In this document: positions 13,522 through 39,420 of the stretch, in pieces
How the letters are laid out: each line of letters begins with the position of its first letter
Position numbering within the stretch: position 1 is the stretch's first letter
NCBI GenBank assembly: GCA_037976565.1
Contig: CP137684.1
Span: forward strand, 18,972,259-19,036,258
From: Mesocentrotus franciscanus
Taxonomy: Eukaryota > Echinodermata > Echinoidea > Camarodonta > Strongylocentrotidae
DNA length: 64,000 bases
Direction: 5' to 3'
Position numbers and translations under genes: made by a program
The notes under the pieces: generated by a model
What the model was told of the DNA's origin: nothing
Seen by the model: only the letters and a program-made list of their open reading frames with translations
The model's database searches: none

Positions 13522-13902
13522 TAGAGTGGTGAGGTGTGACGTCATCAAAAATCTATTTTTGGAATTTCTCAATTTTTTCTTCATTTTCCGAAAGAGCATC
13601 AAAAATAATGTCCAAATGTCGAAAACCAATTGAATAGGTTTAGTATTGGCTGAGATATGACCATCTGAATAAAAAGATTGCCTATGGGAATTCAGTGTTA
13701 TATTGCTCTGGCTCCTAATGTTATGAACCAGAGCAATATAACACTGAGTTCCCATAGGCAATCTTTTTATTCAGCCAATACTTAACCTATTCAATTGGTT
13801 TTCGACATTTGGACATTATTTTTGATGCTCTTTCGGAAAATGAAGAAAAAATTGAGCAATTCCAAAAATAGATTTTTATGACGTCACAGCTTCGGTACTC
13901 TA
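13522..13902. mobile_element. Foldback element, arms about 180 bp
   Basis: Nearly the whole 380-bp segment is a palindrome. TGACGTCATCAAAAATC at the left matches the inverted TTTTTATGACGTCACA at the right, and the centre AGTGTTATATTGCTCTGG folds onto CCAGAGCAATATAACACT with a loop of about 16 nt. No protein is encoded; this is a foldback MITE-type element. Confidence 0.85.
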
Positions 13903-15312
13903 TGGTTACGATTGGTTAACTCTCGTAGAAGGATAATGCTCATCTCAAACTTGTACTCGAAGTACATTCCTGTAGTTGTTATATGCTTGTACTCATATAT
14001 AAATATAAAACTACTTAGGTTGGTAAACAGGGTACTTTTTTTTTTCTTTCCAAGTTTCCGTTTTCTAATATTAGAGGAATGCTTCCAGTACCCGCACGTT
14101 ACTTGACTAAAGAATGGATAGAAAGTTCCAAACAAGAGATGATATAGTAATTAAAATATGATTAAAACACACGAGATGGGTTGGACAGATGTGACGGGTG
14201 CTTTGTACGAAAATAAAACGGAATATTATTTGATGATTAGCGTTCATGAGTGTTAATTCTATAACCCTCTTTCCCATTTTGAAGATAAGGATTTTCCGGC
14301 TCATCTGATGCTGTAAACCAAATCCCATAACCGATATTGATCACAGATTCATAGGACAAAATCATTTTAATATATAATTCATATTTTTACAATGTGGATA
14401 TAAGATGGATTATGTTGAGAGAAAAAATATGAGAATGATCTATATCTGATTTTTTAAATCAAGAAATGTAGAAGTCCTTGAAATATATGAAGCTGGAAAA
14501 AGTGAGAAAATAAAATACCAACCTTCCTCAGAACTATTATACCCCAAAGCTTTATTTTGTATAGTTATATAGAGAGGTGCCGAAAGAAGAAAAAGGAAAA
14601 TGGAATCGCTTCTTGTAAATAATTAAATCCAAAAGTACGCCAAGAAAAGTTGGAAGAGGGGAACGGGTAGGGAAATAATGGAGAGTATAGAAATATGAAA
14701 ATTAGAGTACTTTTGTCCGATAGATTTCTTTCAATTTTTCACAATTGTCAAGTAAAAACAGCCGAGTATCGCTATGCAGCATGCATGCATGGGATGGACT
14801 TTCACATTCGAAATTGTGTTTACCGTTGCCTAATTTATAAAGTTGACAATACAAATCATATAAAAGTCCATCGAGAAAAATATTTTTGAATATATCCTTT
14901 GATTAACGGTTTGATTTACAAACTTACATGTTTTTTCGAATAGGCGATGGGATATCCCCCAAAAAAAAAAAAAAATCTTTCGTTTTATTTATTTATTTTT
15001 GTTAAATTTAGAATAAAGATCTGGTTGATTGTAGGTTTGTGTAAAATCTCGAACTGAGACTGATTTTTTAGTCCCAACATAATTCACCTATAATTTAACC
15101 GAAATCAGAATGCTTTACCAAAATATAAAGCCAAATATATTTTCAAAAGAATTCATTATACATGTATTTAGTTCACTGAGTGCCTGCCTTTGAGTTTTCT
15201 CTCTTTAAAAAAAATCCCTCAAGTGGTACTATTAATAGCACCACTGTGAGGTCCATTTCTATGAGGAAATCAAAAAAAAATCACAAAGTTTCACCCACAC
15301 AACACATACGTG

Positions 15313-15411
15313 GGATATATGTATATATATATAATGTATATTATTTCATATATATATATATATATATATTATATTTTACATGTATATACATATATATATA
15401 TATATTACATG
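15313..15411. repeat. (TA)n microsatellite
   Basis: Three TA-dinucleotide runs separated by short AT-rich interruptions. Confidence 0.95.
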
Positions 15412-15526
15412 TGAATGCTATTAAAACGTTGTTTGAATATGATCAGATCATCAGACGTAATTTCACCAAATCTGTCCAACATATCATTGAATGTTATGTC
15501 AACTATAAATTTGACCTTAAAGGTAA

Positions 15527-15756
15527 TGGCCCGAATTCACAAAGGAGGTTTAAATTTAACCCATGGTTTAAACCCTCATTTACATAACCCATGGTTTAAA
15601 ATAAGCGCAAAATAAGCGCGACACAAGTCAGAGGTCCAATATTAGACGCGCGCAAGGCAAGGTACGCTTAATTTGCGCTTATTTTAAACCATTGGTTATG
15701 TAAATGAGGGTTTAAACCATGGGTTAAATTTAAACCTCCTTTGTGAATTCGGGCCA
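15527..15756. mobile_element. Foldback MITE, arms about 90 bp
   Basis: TGGCCCGAATTCACAAAGGA at the left end is the inverse of the right end TCCTTTGTGAATTCGGGCCA. The arms continue nearly perfectly (AACCCATGGTTTAAACC) to a GC-rich centre. It is noncoding, and its high arm identity suggests a recent insertion. Confidence 0.88.
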
Positions 15757-17526
15757 CTATGTCCCATTTGCAGGCCAAAAAATGAAAAGGTTAAATTTCA
15801 ACGGTATTTGAAAGACAATACTAATTTAGAACTTCCTTAAAGAAAGGGGGGCTTGAAAATGTCTTTAAGTGGGAAAATAACGACTATTAGTTGTCGAATC
15901 GACTTAGGAGCTATAGAGCCAGTAAGTAATAGTCTGATTTTTCAGACCATTGTAACGAATGGTCGTACGTTTTATGCTGCGCAAAGATTCAATCAGTTTA
16001 ATTTTGGCCATTACAAGAAGTGGGTTATTGATGTAGACAAATGCTCATGTACCCATTTTATGTATGTCATTACCGAAGATGAAAAAAGGCCAGTCAGTCA
16101 CTCAATAGTGTCTGACAGTGAAGTCTAGCAAGTAAACGGGTTTTCTTGCATAATTTGAATATTAGGACACTGCTAACGTTTAAATTTCACAGATAGGACA
16201 TACATGACATATTCATAATTCATGCAAAGTTCTACAGAATTTGATGTTGGCTGCAAAAGGGACATAGTATCTTTAAAACTGTGAATTTTTGTTGGGTGAG
16301 TAATCATTCTGGAAACCAAATTGCAAACCGAATGGGCCGATAGGTAATTGTGCACTTTTGTTACGGAATTTATTGTCACGTGTGAAGTAGAAAAGACTCT
16401 AGTTCGAGGACTGTTTTGTGTCTTTTCATACAAATAAAGAGCTTCAATTGAATGTACTGTTGGACGAATAAAGAGCCTCACTATTCTCTGTTGTTTATTG
16501 CAAAATTGCACTTTAGAGTCTAGTGTCATTGAACGCACTTGAAATAAGTGTTTCTTTTATGATTAAAAACTTGGTGCATGCAATGGTGATTTTTCACCAT
16601 GCCATATTTTGACAGTCTCGTGCAGACTTTTGGCAGAGTTGGTTAACAGTAGCAAGTTTCGAAGTCAGAAGTTGATTGGGACCCGCCGAATAATGAACTG
16701 TTTTGTCGATTGGTTAGCTATCTGCCTGGAGAAAGTAGAGCCACTCTAAGATTACTTCATATTCCTCTTGGAGAACAGTATCTTTAAGGAAAGCTGAGGG
16801 AAATTAAAACAAAATAATGCTTCATCTGTCTACCACTACCTCTTCTTTGTGATGTCATTCGGCTTGATTTGTAAGGGCTTGCATCGTTGTTTGTCTTAAA
16901 ACATCATCTACTTGCCATAGCTTCTCGTTGAAACAATCGCAAAGTTGATGCTAAAGTGCAGAAGAACTCTTCTACCACAATCCAAGGAATTCCCCCATTT
17001 GATAACCGCAACCAATTTGCATTTACAGATACGTTTATGCACACTGTCGAGGGAGGATATCTGCAGGTGATCTTGAAAGTTGTATCTGGATTCATGAAAG
17101 TTGATATCATCGGGATTAAAGTGAAAGGAGACTATATCCCCTGAGTTAACTATTCCCACTTGGTGATATACCTTCATGGCTAAGGCTCATTCAGAAGAAC
17201 TCCTTGATTCTTCTACATCTTCACGGGGTCTACCTACCACAAGATAACCGAAAATCACCGATAATAACTTGACATAAAAAGTCAGTAACAAGGGGATGCA
17301 TGTATCACTCCTGCGGCGAGGCCGTGTATCTGTCTTTGATCTGAAGGGGGAATAGTGAAAGCCGTCTAGTACGCGTTTGAAGCATCCCGCTACCAAGACT
17401 TTCCATGCCGCAATTTGGCGAGTACTCTGGGACAGGTTGGATGCCGTGGTTTGAGAACGCTAACAACTTCTGTACGTTTTTATCACACGTGTTGATTCAC
17501 AAATCTGAAGCCAAAGAAGTGAAATA
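15757..17526. other. Noncoding, with a more balanced base composition at 16600-17470
   Basis: The composition at 16600-17470 resembles decayed coding sequence, but both strands carry frequent stops and I cannot assign a family. Confidence 0.4.
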
Positions 17527-17625
17527 GCATTTTTTATTATGATAATGATAATAGTAGTAACATTTGATTATATAGCGCTTGATACTACTGTTTCTAAGCG
17601 CCGTACTATTATTATAGCTATAATG
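17527..17625 (-). mobile_element. SINE 3'-end fragment
   Basis: TTATTATGATAATGATAATA followed by TTATATAGCGCTTGA is the inverse of the SINE tail (AGCGCTATATAA then an ATT repeat) seen at 38020-38058. Confidence 0.6.
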
Positions 17626-17823
17626 CCCTTGTTGTCTCATTGTTGTTAGTTGTTGATTTGGTTTTCTTGATGAAGATATGATAACAACAATCGTAAATCA
17701 TCAGATGAACAGACTCATCATGGGCAGTTCACCGAACTTGTAATTATATAAAGCAAGAAGCTAGAGCTCTATGATCCTTATTATATAATTATGTTCCCAT
17801 TTCATAATATTGTTTGCCTCCAT

Positions 17824-17833
17824 TTTCTCTCTT

Positions 17834-17869
<36 letters not shown>
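17824..17869. repeat. (TC)n(AC)n compound microsatellite
   Basis: A CT run passes directly into a CA run, as also at 60273-60322. Confidence 0.97.
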
Positions 17870-18154
17870 TTATTCCTCATGTGTTTATTTTTCAAACTTG
17901 TTACTGTTATTTGTATTTCGTTGGTGGCTGACAGGAGAGAGCTCCTTGGCTTCTTTTCCCCACATAACATGTCTTAACATAGTCACATTTAACACATTGA
18001 AACTTCCTCTAAAAAAGGAAAAGACCCCCCTCCCACATTAATGACCATGCACTTTAATTTACCATATCACTTTATTTTATCAATGATGGAAAAGGAAATG
18101 AATATTCTTTAGCTAAAAAATTTAATCAGTCACAAACAAATTGTTTTTTTTCAG

Positions 18155-31259
<13,105 letters not shown>

Positions 31260-34200
31260 TCATAAGAAACTAGTACCAGTCTCTTCTTCTCCCGGTCGAG
31301 AGACGGATGAAGAAACTATGATGACTATCTTTATCGCCGAATGATATCATTTGCAATCGGATGCGCAGGGTACCCGTATGTCATTGTGTACAAAAACACT
31401 CTTCGTCACAGTAATGTGTTTAATGAGTTTAGATATCACAGAAGGCTGTCCATATGTGATTGTATCATTGTACAAGTGAAACAGCCGAACTCTTTCAGAA
31501 CCCAACTCCTAATTAAGTCCAGATCCGAATTAATATTTCAGATTTTGCATAGGTCTGCCTCCTTTACAATGGTTGTTATTGGCAACCATTGGCATGCATG
31601 AGGCTTGTCCGTCATACCAACGGTTAACAGATGGAACTTGCATTCTAAGCTTCACAATCTAATAGCAGATGTACATAGGCACATGGGATGGAAGGGTCCA
31701 TTATCAGAATGTACAACCATGAACTGGTCAACAACCTTCGTTATAAGAACAACCTTTGTTAAATAATCAAATTTAAAATGCATTCAAATATTTGATGATT
31801 TTTACTTGAACACTCGGCAAAGAAACATTTGATTCCACCTGTAGGATATGATAGAATCTGACTGGATGACATCTAAGTTTCATAAATTACTTTTCCTAAA
31901 TCAGGCAAGTTTTTGCGATCTTTACACATCAGTGGAAACTTTGCTCGGAAAGTGTCCATTCGAATACACTTGAAAATTATTTGAAGCCATTTGGCCACTC
32001 AGAAAACAATAGATGAATATATCAATGTATTGTTTTATTTTCATCCACCTTGGCCTTCTTTCTGGCTAAATAAGCCAGTTTGTAAGATATCATCGGAAAG
32101 CAATGCATTTCAGAAGGATAAGTGTCAACTCTAAGACCTTAAATTATACGTTTTGCATTTTATTATACAGGTTTGTCTATATCATAGCCTCATTATAGGT
32201 ATTTAGTTATGTATATTTCCTCGAGGATTTCCATCTTTTTGAATCGCCTTAGAACAAAATGGGTGGAGACGTACAACGCACGTTTGTTGAAATGCAGAAA
32301 AGGTATCTGACAGGCATTCGAGATTACTAAAATGGTACTAATTTTGTACTCAGTATATCGAGTCATAATAATGCTCTGTCCTTTATGAGAATAATTGATT
32401 TTCAGTATGTTTATATACACTTGATCTATTTTTACCCATCATAAGCCTGTTATAATCTAATTTTATCTGTTTCCATAGAGGAATTTGTTGACGTTAAGGG
32501 GAAGAAAGCATGCAATTTACTAATTCAAATCAATAATATTGAAAGTACAAAGTTGTTTTATGTAATACAGTACCACTTTTTTGCCTTCTTTTTTTTTTTT
32601 CTCTGCAAGTTTCTTACAGCATTTGAAATGTTACAGTGAGAGTTGCTTTGAATTTGACACTGAACTACGCAATACTGTAGAGTTTGATAAAATTATTTTA
32701 TTTCTACCTCTGTAAAATGAAGAAGATTTGATTTCTGCATCAATGCACATTTTCACTTGGCTTTCACGTGTTTCAGATATTTGTTAACGTTCATGTGATT
32801 CGATCTAAGGATTGGTTACATAATTTAGTTTTTTCCTTTTGGTAATTTTCGCGAGTTGCCCCATAAAAGAGAAGAAGTATCATAATACCATCATCAAAAT
32901 ATATTTCGAGTTGAAATTTTCATCACTTTCATGAGATGCCGTGTAAATTTTTTAACAATGAAAATATTGTTGACATGTGATGTGAAAATAATTTGCCTTG
33001 CAAAAAATGTCCAGTTCCTGAAAAGTGGAGTTGTTTATCGACATGACTCAAATGGAACACTTCTAGTAAGCTAAGATAGTTATTTGAAACAATAGAACGG
33101 TCGCAAAGACTTTCGCGAAATCAACTCAAGGGCATTTTCACTACCTTTTTGTATTGCCTGTATAGATATCATGTTCATGACGTGCCAATGTCATGTTCGC
33201 ACATTCAATAGCTAGGTGACGCACAAGGCTAATGAAATTTCCTTAATAAGTTAATTTTACGACGGTGTTTGTGATCGTAAATTGTCTAAAAACTTTGAGG
33301 GCAGTGACATTTATTTTGCTGCTCCACTGAACAATCAAACGTTAGATAAATCCTAGCTATTTCATAGTTAATCTCTTGTATTCACTTTGACAATTAAGAG
33401 TATATAAAACCGCGATTGTCGACTCGATTTTGCTTGAATCAGTAATCAAACTTAATGATTAAAGCAGGGAAAAGCACACGTATAGCTGCAATTTATTGTA
33501 GAAATCAAGGGTTTTATTCCCTTGAATGAAGAATAGTTAAATGATTATTGTTATGCTTCTGTTTTATGTATTTAAAGAGAGAATTATGATACAGGGTTTG
33601 TGAAAGAGGCTAGTATTGTTCATATCGGACGTACAAGGTACTTGTTTTTAATCTGTACTTTTTCAAAAAGATGATTTTTATGACCATGTTTTGTACTGAA
33701 TGTTGTACCGATCGTGCATAAGTGTACCGTGTTGTCTATGTGGTAGGTCTACGGAAATTACTTGTGATTTGTTATGAAAAAAACGACTTAAACATGATGA
33801 TGTTGTTGTGTACTATAGAAACTGATATTTAATATTCATACGTTCGTTCATTTGTATCACTGAGGAAGAGGAGCTCAGATTGTCGCTAAAATATCATTGT
33901 GCGTGCGTGCGCGGGTGTGTAAGTGCGGTGTGTGCGTGCGTGTGTGCGGGTGTGTTCATGTCAGCCTCATCGTCGGCTATAAATAGCCCATTAACTTTCT
34001 TCAAAAAGTTGGACTCGACAAATTCGGGGTTATAATTCGGACTTACCTTCGATTGCTTACTAACAAAAATCTGTCAAATTTCAAGTTGGTGGAAATGAAA
34101 CGCACTTCGTGAATGGCGTATTTAGGTTTTTAATGGGATAGGGGTAGGGGCACAGCTTCCTATTCCATTTTCATATTATTCGTGTATGAAATGAGAGTTG

Positions 34201-35400
34201 GTAAGAGAAGAGTTTGCCCTCTAACCTTTTAACTCCCCCACCCCCTGATCTTCCTGATACTCCGCTGATTCAAGGAGCATGACATTACTAGTTATGTCGT
34301 TTGATATAAAAGAAACAGGGAAGTGTCTGAAAATTTACTGATCAAACGTGTTGCCCATTTTATGTAGCTGATATAGCAATTTTCTCTACCAATCATTAAA
34401 TGTCGGAAATGTTGGGGTTTAGGAACCCTATTGAATGCCCTTTTTGTTTTTTAAATCTACAAGTGTGTGAGATGGAACAGCATTCCTTGTGAAGAAGCGT
34501 CAAGTCAAACACATTGGGGGGTCCTAATATATTTCCCGGTAAAAAGTTTTGATCATGAGGATCGACTTACGATCAGGATCATACGAACGACCGTATAAAA
34601 TATACCTGAAACCGACACCAAAAACTCTAAGGCTTTATTTTTTTGAAATTCATATGCTAAGAAAGGTTTTAATCAGCTATTGAATCAGCTATAGAATTTG
34701 TCATTTTTTACCACTGAACAAATGTGATAGTTGTTGGTACATTACAAATCTAATGTCAAAGTGTGATAATGTATATGTTCAATGAAAACATACAAAAAAA
34801 TGCAACTGCGGCGTGCGTGGGCGGTCTTAATTGCGTGAAATATGGCGACAAGTTTGGATGCTGTGTGCGAGAAAATACAGTGAGATAAATGGATGAAGAA
34901 TGTTATAGCTGTTGTATAAAGGGGTATTTCAACGGACTCGGGGAATTTCTATTAATCGTGTTTGAACTGTTCCATTTGTATTATATCAATCCCACCTTTT
35001 TCATAGTAGGTAGGCAATAGAATTAGAAGAAAAAAATGAGGGAAAAAAGAGATTACAAAAATCGTTACTAGCATTCCGAGATATTGTTGACTTATACTGT
35101 GTATTGTCTATATAATTTCTGATGACTAAATATAACTTACAAAACTTTCAAAAGTAGTCTTTGGTTCTTTACTTGTGTTTATTGTATAGTATACTCATTG
35201 GTGCTTGAAGTCATTTATGTTTACTTACCAAATTTGCCCCTTTCTCTCACTCTCCCCATTCTCTATTTTTCTCTCTCCCTCTCTCCGTCTCTCTTTATCT
35301 CTGTCTCACTCGTTTCTTCTGTGAATTATTGTCTTTTCAATAACTCGCCGGCTTTGGGAATAAGTTTTTTTTTAATTTTGTATTACCCGCTTTTCACCTT
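31260..35400 (+). other. Pax6 3' UTR and downstream noncoding sequence
   Basis: No further coding exon is visible. The extent of the UTR is not determinable by eye. A degenerate GTGCGTGCGTGC tract lies at 33899-33958. Confidence 0.6.
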
Positions 35401-35408
35401 GCTTTATT

Positions 35409-35450
35409 TTACGTCACTGTGGTACATTGAAATGTACCACAGTGACGTAA
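35409..35450. repeat. Near-perfect 42-bp palindrome
   Basis: TTACGTCACTGTGGTACATT is followed, after two bases, by its exact reverse complement AATGTACCACAGTGACGTAA. The arms contain CRE-like TGACGTAA cores. Confidence 0.95.
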
Positions 35451-35459
35451 GATATAGCA

Positions 35460-36235
35460 TTAGGTAAACAGAAAAGAAAACTGGGGACAAAATGAGAAAG
35501 AAAGATGAGAAACAAATAGCATAAAAGACAATGGAGGTGGAAAGAGAGAGGGGGGAGAGAAAAAAGAATCGACAGAAAGAGAAAGATTAGAAGAGCGGAG
35601 AGAGAAAAAAGGGTGAGAAAATAGAAATATAAGAGGGAGAACGTGACGGAGATATGTCAAAAGAAATAAAAAAAGGGGAGATAAACAATGGGTTTATACA
35701 ATAAAGGTAGGAGTAACAATTAATATAATGGGGAGGAAGAGATAAAAGATAAAGGCAGAAAAAAAACATGGATTTAGACAAGGAAGATAAAATTTTCTTA
35801 GATTCCCTGTTCACATAGAAAATAGAAAGGAGCTGAAAGAACACAATGGAATTGTGATATTTTTTTTAAACATGAGAAATAAACAAACACAATATATACT
35901 ACGGTAATAGCCATTGTGAGGTATTACGCATTTAATTTTTGACAGGTAAAAATATGCACCAAAGATTTACAACCTATCTCTACCCGCAAAAATAAGTACT
36001 CCATACCACTTACAATTAGATTGTGCATATATTAGAGACATTAAAACTTTATATATTAAACTTGTATTCAAATCCCTCTACTCACCAGAATCATAATAAG
36101 GTTTCCTATATTAGCAAGTAGAGTGTAACATTACAGTGGAAACTCGTGGAAACAGTGGAAACAAGGATATTAGGACAATGAAAACCACCTTTTATCTTCT
36201 TATATCAGGGCCAAAAAATAAAACGAAAGAGCATA
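35460..36235. other. Purine-rich then AT-rich noncoding sequence
   Basis: Purine-rich plus strand (for example GAAAGAGAGAGGGGGGAGAG) leaves minus-strand frames open by composition alone. No gene is called. Confidence 0.6.
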
Positions 36236-36430
36236 AATAATAATAATAATAGTGGGTTCTTGTATAGCGCTCATGTCTGTCAGACTTGACACTTCTAGCA
36301 CTCCACATTATTCCCCCAGCTTTAGCATGGCTGCCATTATGGCGCTCTAGCATTTCAAGGAATTAATTCCTGCCAGGTACCCATAAACAGATGGGACCAG
36401 CAAAATGACCTTGTTATATCAGGGATCTTG
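36236..36430 (-). mobile_element. Truncated tRNA-derived SINE
   Basis: The ATT-type tail (as AATAATAATAATAG) is followed by TATAGCGCTC and the body ATGGCGCTCTAGCATTTCAA and GGAATTAATTCCTGCCAGGT, the inverse of the copy at 37762-38058. The tRNA-like head is missing. Confidence 0.8.
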
Positions 36431-37279
36431 TATTCCACGAGTTTCCACTTTATTATATATATACTGCAAATGTTATGAATATAATATGTCCCAGATTCAA
36501 GAGACATTTTCTGCCAGAAAATGTACTGTCATCTCTTTTTCAGGAAATGAACATTAATTTTTAGACCTAACCCTTTCAGGACAGCATTTATATTTAGTGC
36601 TCAATTTATCATATATTTTTATTCAAATTGGCAACAATGATATATTTCTTTTATTGCTACATTGTTCAAACAATATGTGAAACCTCTGAAAACAATATAC
36701 ATGCATATGGGTGAGAATGTTGTCAAACAGTTGAACAATTTGCCAATTTTTATAGAGAAAAAAATGGATAAAGCTTATTTTCCTTTTTTTATAATTCCTA
36801 GTATTAAACGCAATATAGTTACGAAACAAAAATGGATGCTGTGTGTGCAGAAATTTTGGCCCTTTCTTCTTGTGCATTTGGTATATTTCGTTAGGGCTCT
36901 GAGTCACAAGTTATTGAGCCAAACCACAAAATATGAAAGGACTGTCTTGAAAGGGTTAATATACATGTATAACATGTTGATTAAGATTGGCATTCGAATG
37001 TAAAGACAAATGCCTTCACCATGTTGAGAGTACAGACATATGAACATTAATTACATTCCATACGATATATATTGAGGCATAATGCTTCTTTGAATCAATA
37101 AATATACATATACAACCAAACACATAGTGATGAATATTTTGGAAATTAAACAAAATGGAATATCAAGTGATGAATTTCAATGTGAAACAAAGGTATCATG
37201 TAAAACAAGCATATTGCAACAGAGGGTATAAGTTTCTTTATGAAAGGCTGGTTTTTGTTTACAATAGTAACAAAACAAA

Positions 37280-37453
37280 TACAGATAACTCTGCATACCC
37301 CGGTAGGTCAAATCTTGGACCGCAAAATACATAAATAGTTCGACTCATGCAAAATTTGACTTGGGAAATGTTTTGCATAGTTTGGTCAAACAAATGATTT
37401 GACTTCGGGAAAATTTGACTTGTGCAACTTCAAGCTATGTAGAGTTAACTGTA
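37280..37453. mobile_element. MITE with TACAG(A/T)TAACTCT termini
   Basis: The left end TACAGATAACTCTGCATA and the right end (reverse complement TACAGTTAACTCTACATA) enclose about 174 bp. The interior carries degenerate AAATTTGACTTG words. There is no coding capacity; TA-flanked ends suggest a Tc1/mariner-type non-autonomous element. Confidence 0.7.
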
Positions 37454-37761
37454 AAGCATACATATCCATTCAAATTTCTGACATTAGGTAATAATGTCAG
37501 TGTATTGCAGAACTCAAATGGGTAAAACACAATATTCTCATTTTCATCATCTTTGATACATATGTGGGTCTTCCAAGAGAATATTTGAAGGGTAATCAGG
37601 AAGGCAGTTTTGTGTCCTTCAATCCTAAAGATTATTACAGACAAAATGTACAGTGTGTGTGGTGTTTCTGTGGAACATGTCTACATCGTCTGCTGCCCCC
37701 AAGAAGGCTGTTACTGCCATTGACAATGTGGACAGTCAATTGTTTTGTGGACAGTTGATGA

Positions 37762-38058
37762 CATGGTCGTGGTCGTGGTCGAGTGGTTACGTCGCCAGAC
37801 TGTCGATCACAAGGTTCGTGGGTTGAGTCCCGCCATGGCACTAATGTCCTTTGGCTAGACATTGATCTACATTTGCCACACTCAACCCAGGTGATGTAAA
37901 TTGGTACCTGGCAGGAATTAATTCCTTGAAATGCTAGAGCGCCGTAATGGCAGCACAGCTAAAGCCGGGGTAATAATCTCCAGGTTTGGAAGCGCTTAGA
38001 GACTTAATTGTAATTAGCGCTATATAAAAGCTGAGTATTATTATTATTATTACAATCA
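37762..38058 (+). mobile_element. tRNA-derived SINE, near full length
   Basis: RNA polymerase III box A (TGGTCGAGTGG, 37777-37787) and box B (GGTTGAGTCC, 37821-37830) are correctly spaced. The body includes GGCAGGAATTAATTCCTTGA and GCGCTATATAAA, ending in an ATT repeat. It is a SINE, not a tRNA gene: there is no cloverleaf anticodon arm and a long unrelated body. Confidence 0.88.
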
Positions 38059-38071
38059 GAATGTTGAATAA

Positions 38072-38349
38072 TAATAATAATAATAATATAAGATATTTCA
38101 TGGGGCACATTCCACAATGCAAGGTGCTCATGGCACTTCCGATGAAGACCTCAGCTCTGCTAGGCTACCGTTTTTGTTGCTCACAGCATTCAAGGAATTC
38201 TTTCCTACTGGTACCCTTTTAACATCTGGAAGGAGAGTGGCAAATGTAGATTAATGCCTTGCTTAAAGGCATTAGTGCCACGGCGGGACTTGAACTGCGA
38301 ACCATGTGATCCACAATCCGATGGCGTATCCACTTGACCACGACACCTC
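38072..38349 (-). mobile_element. tRNA-derived SINE, opposite orientation
   Basis: The minus strand shows box A TGGTCAAGTGG (38340-38330) and box B-like AGTTCAAGTCC (38296-38286), with its AAT-type tail adjoining the tail of the previous SINE. The two are tail to tail. Confidence 0.85.
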
Positions 38350-38929
38350 TATAAATGTTTGACTAAAAATCCTGCTGCATTGGTTTGTAAATTGTTACAC
38401 TGTCTGGCTCATCGTCAGGATTCCCTGAAAACCTTGCACTGATGCAACACATATAACAATGCAGGTAGGTCCTCACTGTGCATACATATTGATATGGATT
38501 AACATGTTACAGGGAGATGGTAGACAGTTTCCATGTGCAGTAGATCATAATTCCTTGACACCAGACTTGGTGGAAACACCATTAATGGGTGTACAAGTCT
38601 CGCACACAGCAAACCCATGGTCCCATTAAGAAGTACCCCCTAGTCTCCCACAGAGTCTACGGATGATGGATATGTAAGCTAATGACTTTTTCATATAGGG
38701 CGATCGGTGGAAAATGCAAAGCATTACAAAAGGCATGTTGGTACATAGAACTGAAGGCTAATCCTGGTGATTGACAGCACCTGTTATTGGGTAAATACCA
38801 AAACGGTGTTGAATTCCCAATGAGAGCCTACTACTATGCGTCTTTAAATAATAGACAAAAAGTAATACTTGAAGCTATGGAAAATGCATGTTACACTTAA
38901 TAACTTCATTCGTTTTAATGGTTAATATA

Positions 38930-39420
38930 ACACATTACACCTGTAGGAAGATAAACTTTGAGCTGAGATACAGAATCTGTAAATGCTACATCTGGAGTAG
39001 TCTATTGTACGGAGTCGAAACATGGACTCTATGCAAAGAAACAGAACAAAAGTTAGAAGCTTTTGAAATGTGGTGTTTCCGCAGAATGCTAAAAATCAGC
39101 TGGGTGATGAAAATTAGCAACAAAGAAGTCCTGAACAGAGCAAACAAAGAGAGAGAACTGATTAACGCAGTGCAGAAGAGAAAACTAGTGTATGTTGGTC
39201 ATGTGATGAGAGGAGGAGGATTGCAGAAGATCTTGCTGGAAGGAATGGTAGATGGTAAACGAGAAAGGGGTAGACAGCGAATCACTTGGTTTGATGATGT
39301 CAAGAAATGGATTGGTCTTAACTACAGAGAGGTTAGAGCAAGGGTACATGACAGAAAGCGATGGAGGTGCATAGCCGCCAACCCCTTCCGAAGGGACGGC
39401 ACTAGATGATGATGACACCT
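38930..39420 (+). mobile_element. 5'-truncated RTE-like non-LTR retrotransposon
   Basis: The frame to TAG at 39407-39409 encodes the end of a reverse transcriptase: YIWSSLLYGVETWTLCKETE, EQKLEAFEMWCFRRMLKISW, then QKRKLVYVGHVMRGGGLQK, KRERGRQRITWFDDVKKWIG and a terminal RWRCIAANPFRRDGTR. These are typical of the C-terminus of LINE polyproteins of the RTE/CR1-like type. A short GATGATGATGA tail follows the stop, as in RTE elements. The endonuclease and RT catalytic motifs are absent, so this is a dead 5'-truncated copy with an intact terminal frame. Confidence 0.85.

Noticed and set aside
16560..17470. Decayed retroelement or transposase
   Set aside because: Composition looks coding-like, but stops are frequent on both strands and no motif could be recognised.
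37777..37830. tRNA gene
   Set aside because: Boxes A and B are present but there is no cloverleaf and a long ATT-tailed body follows; it is a SINE. The same applies at 38286-38340 and 41303-41360.
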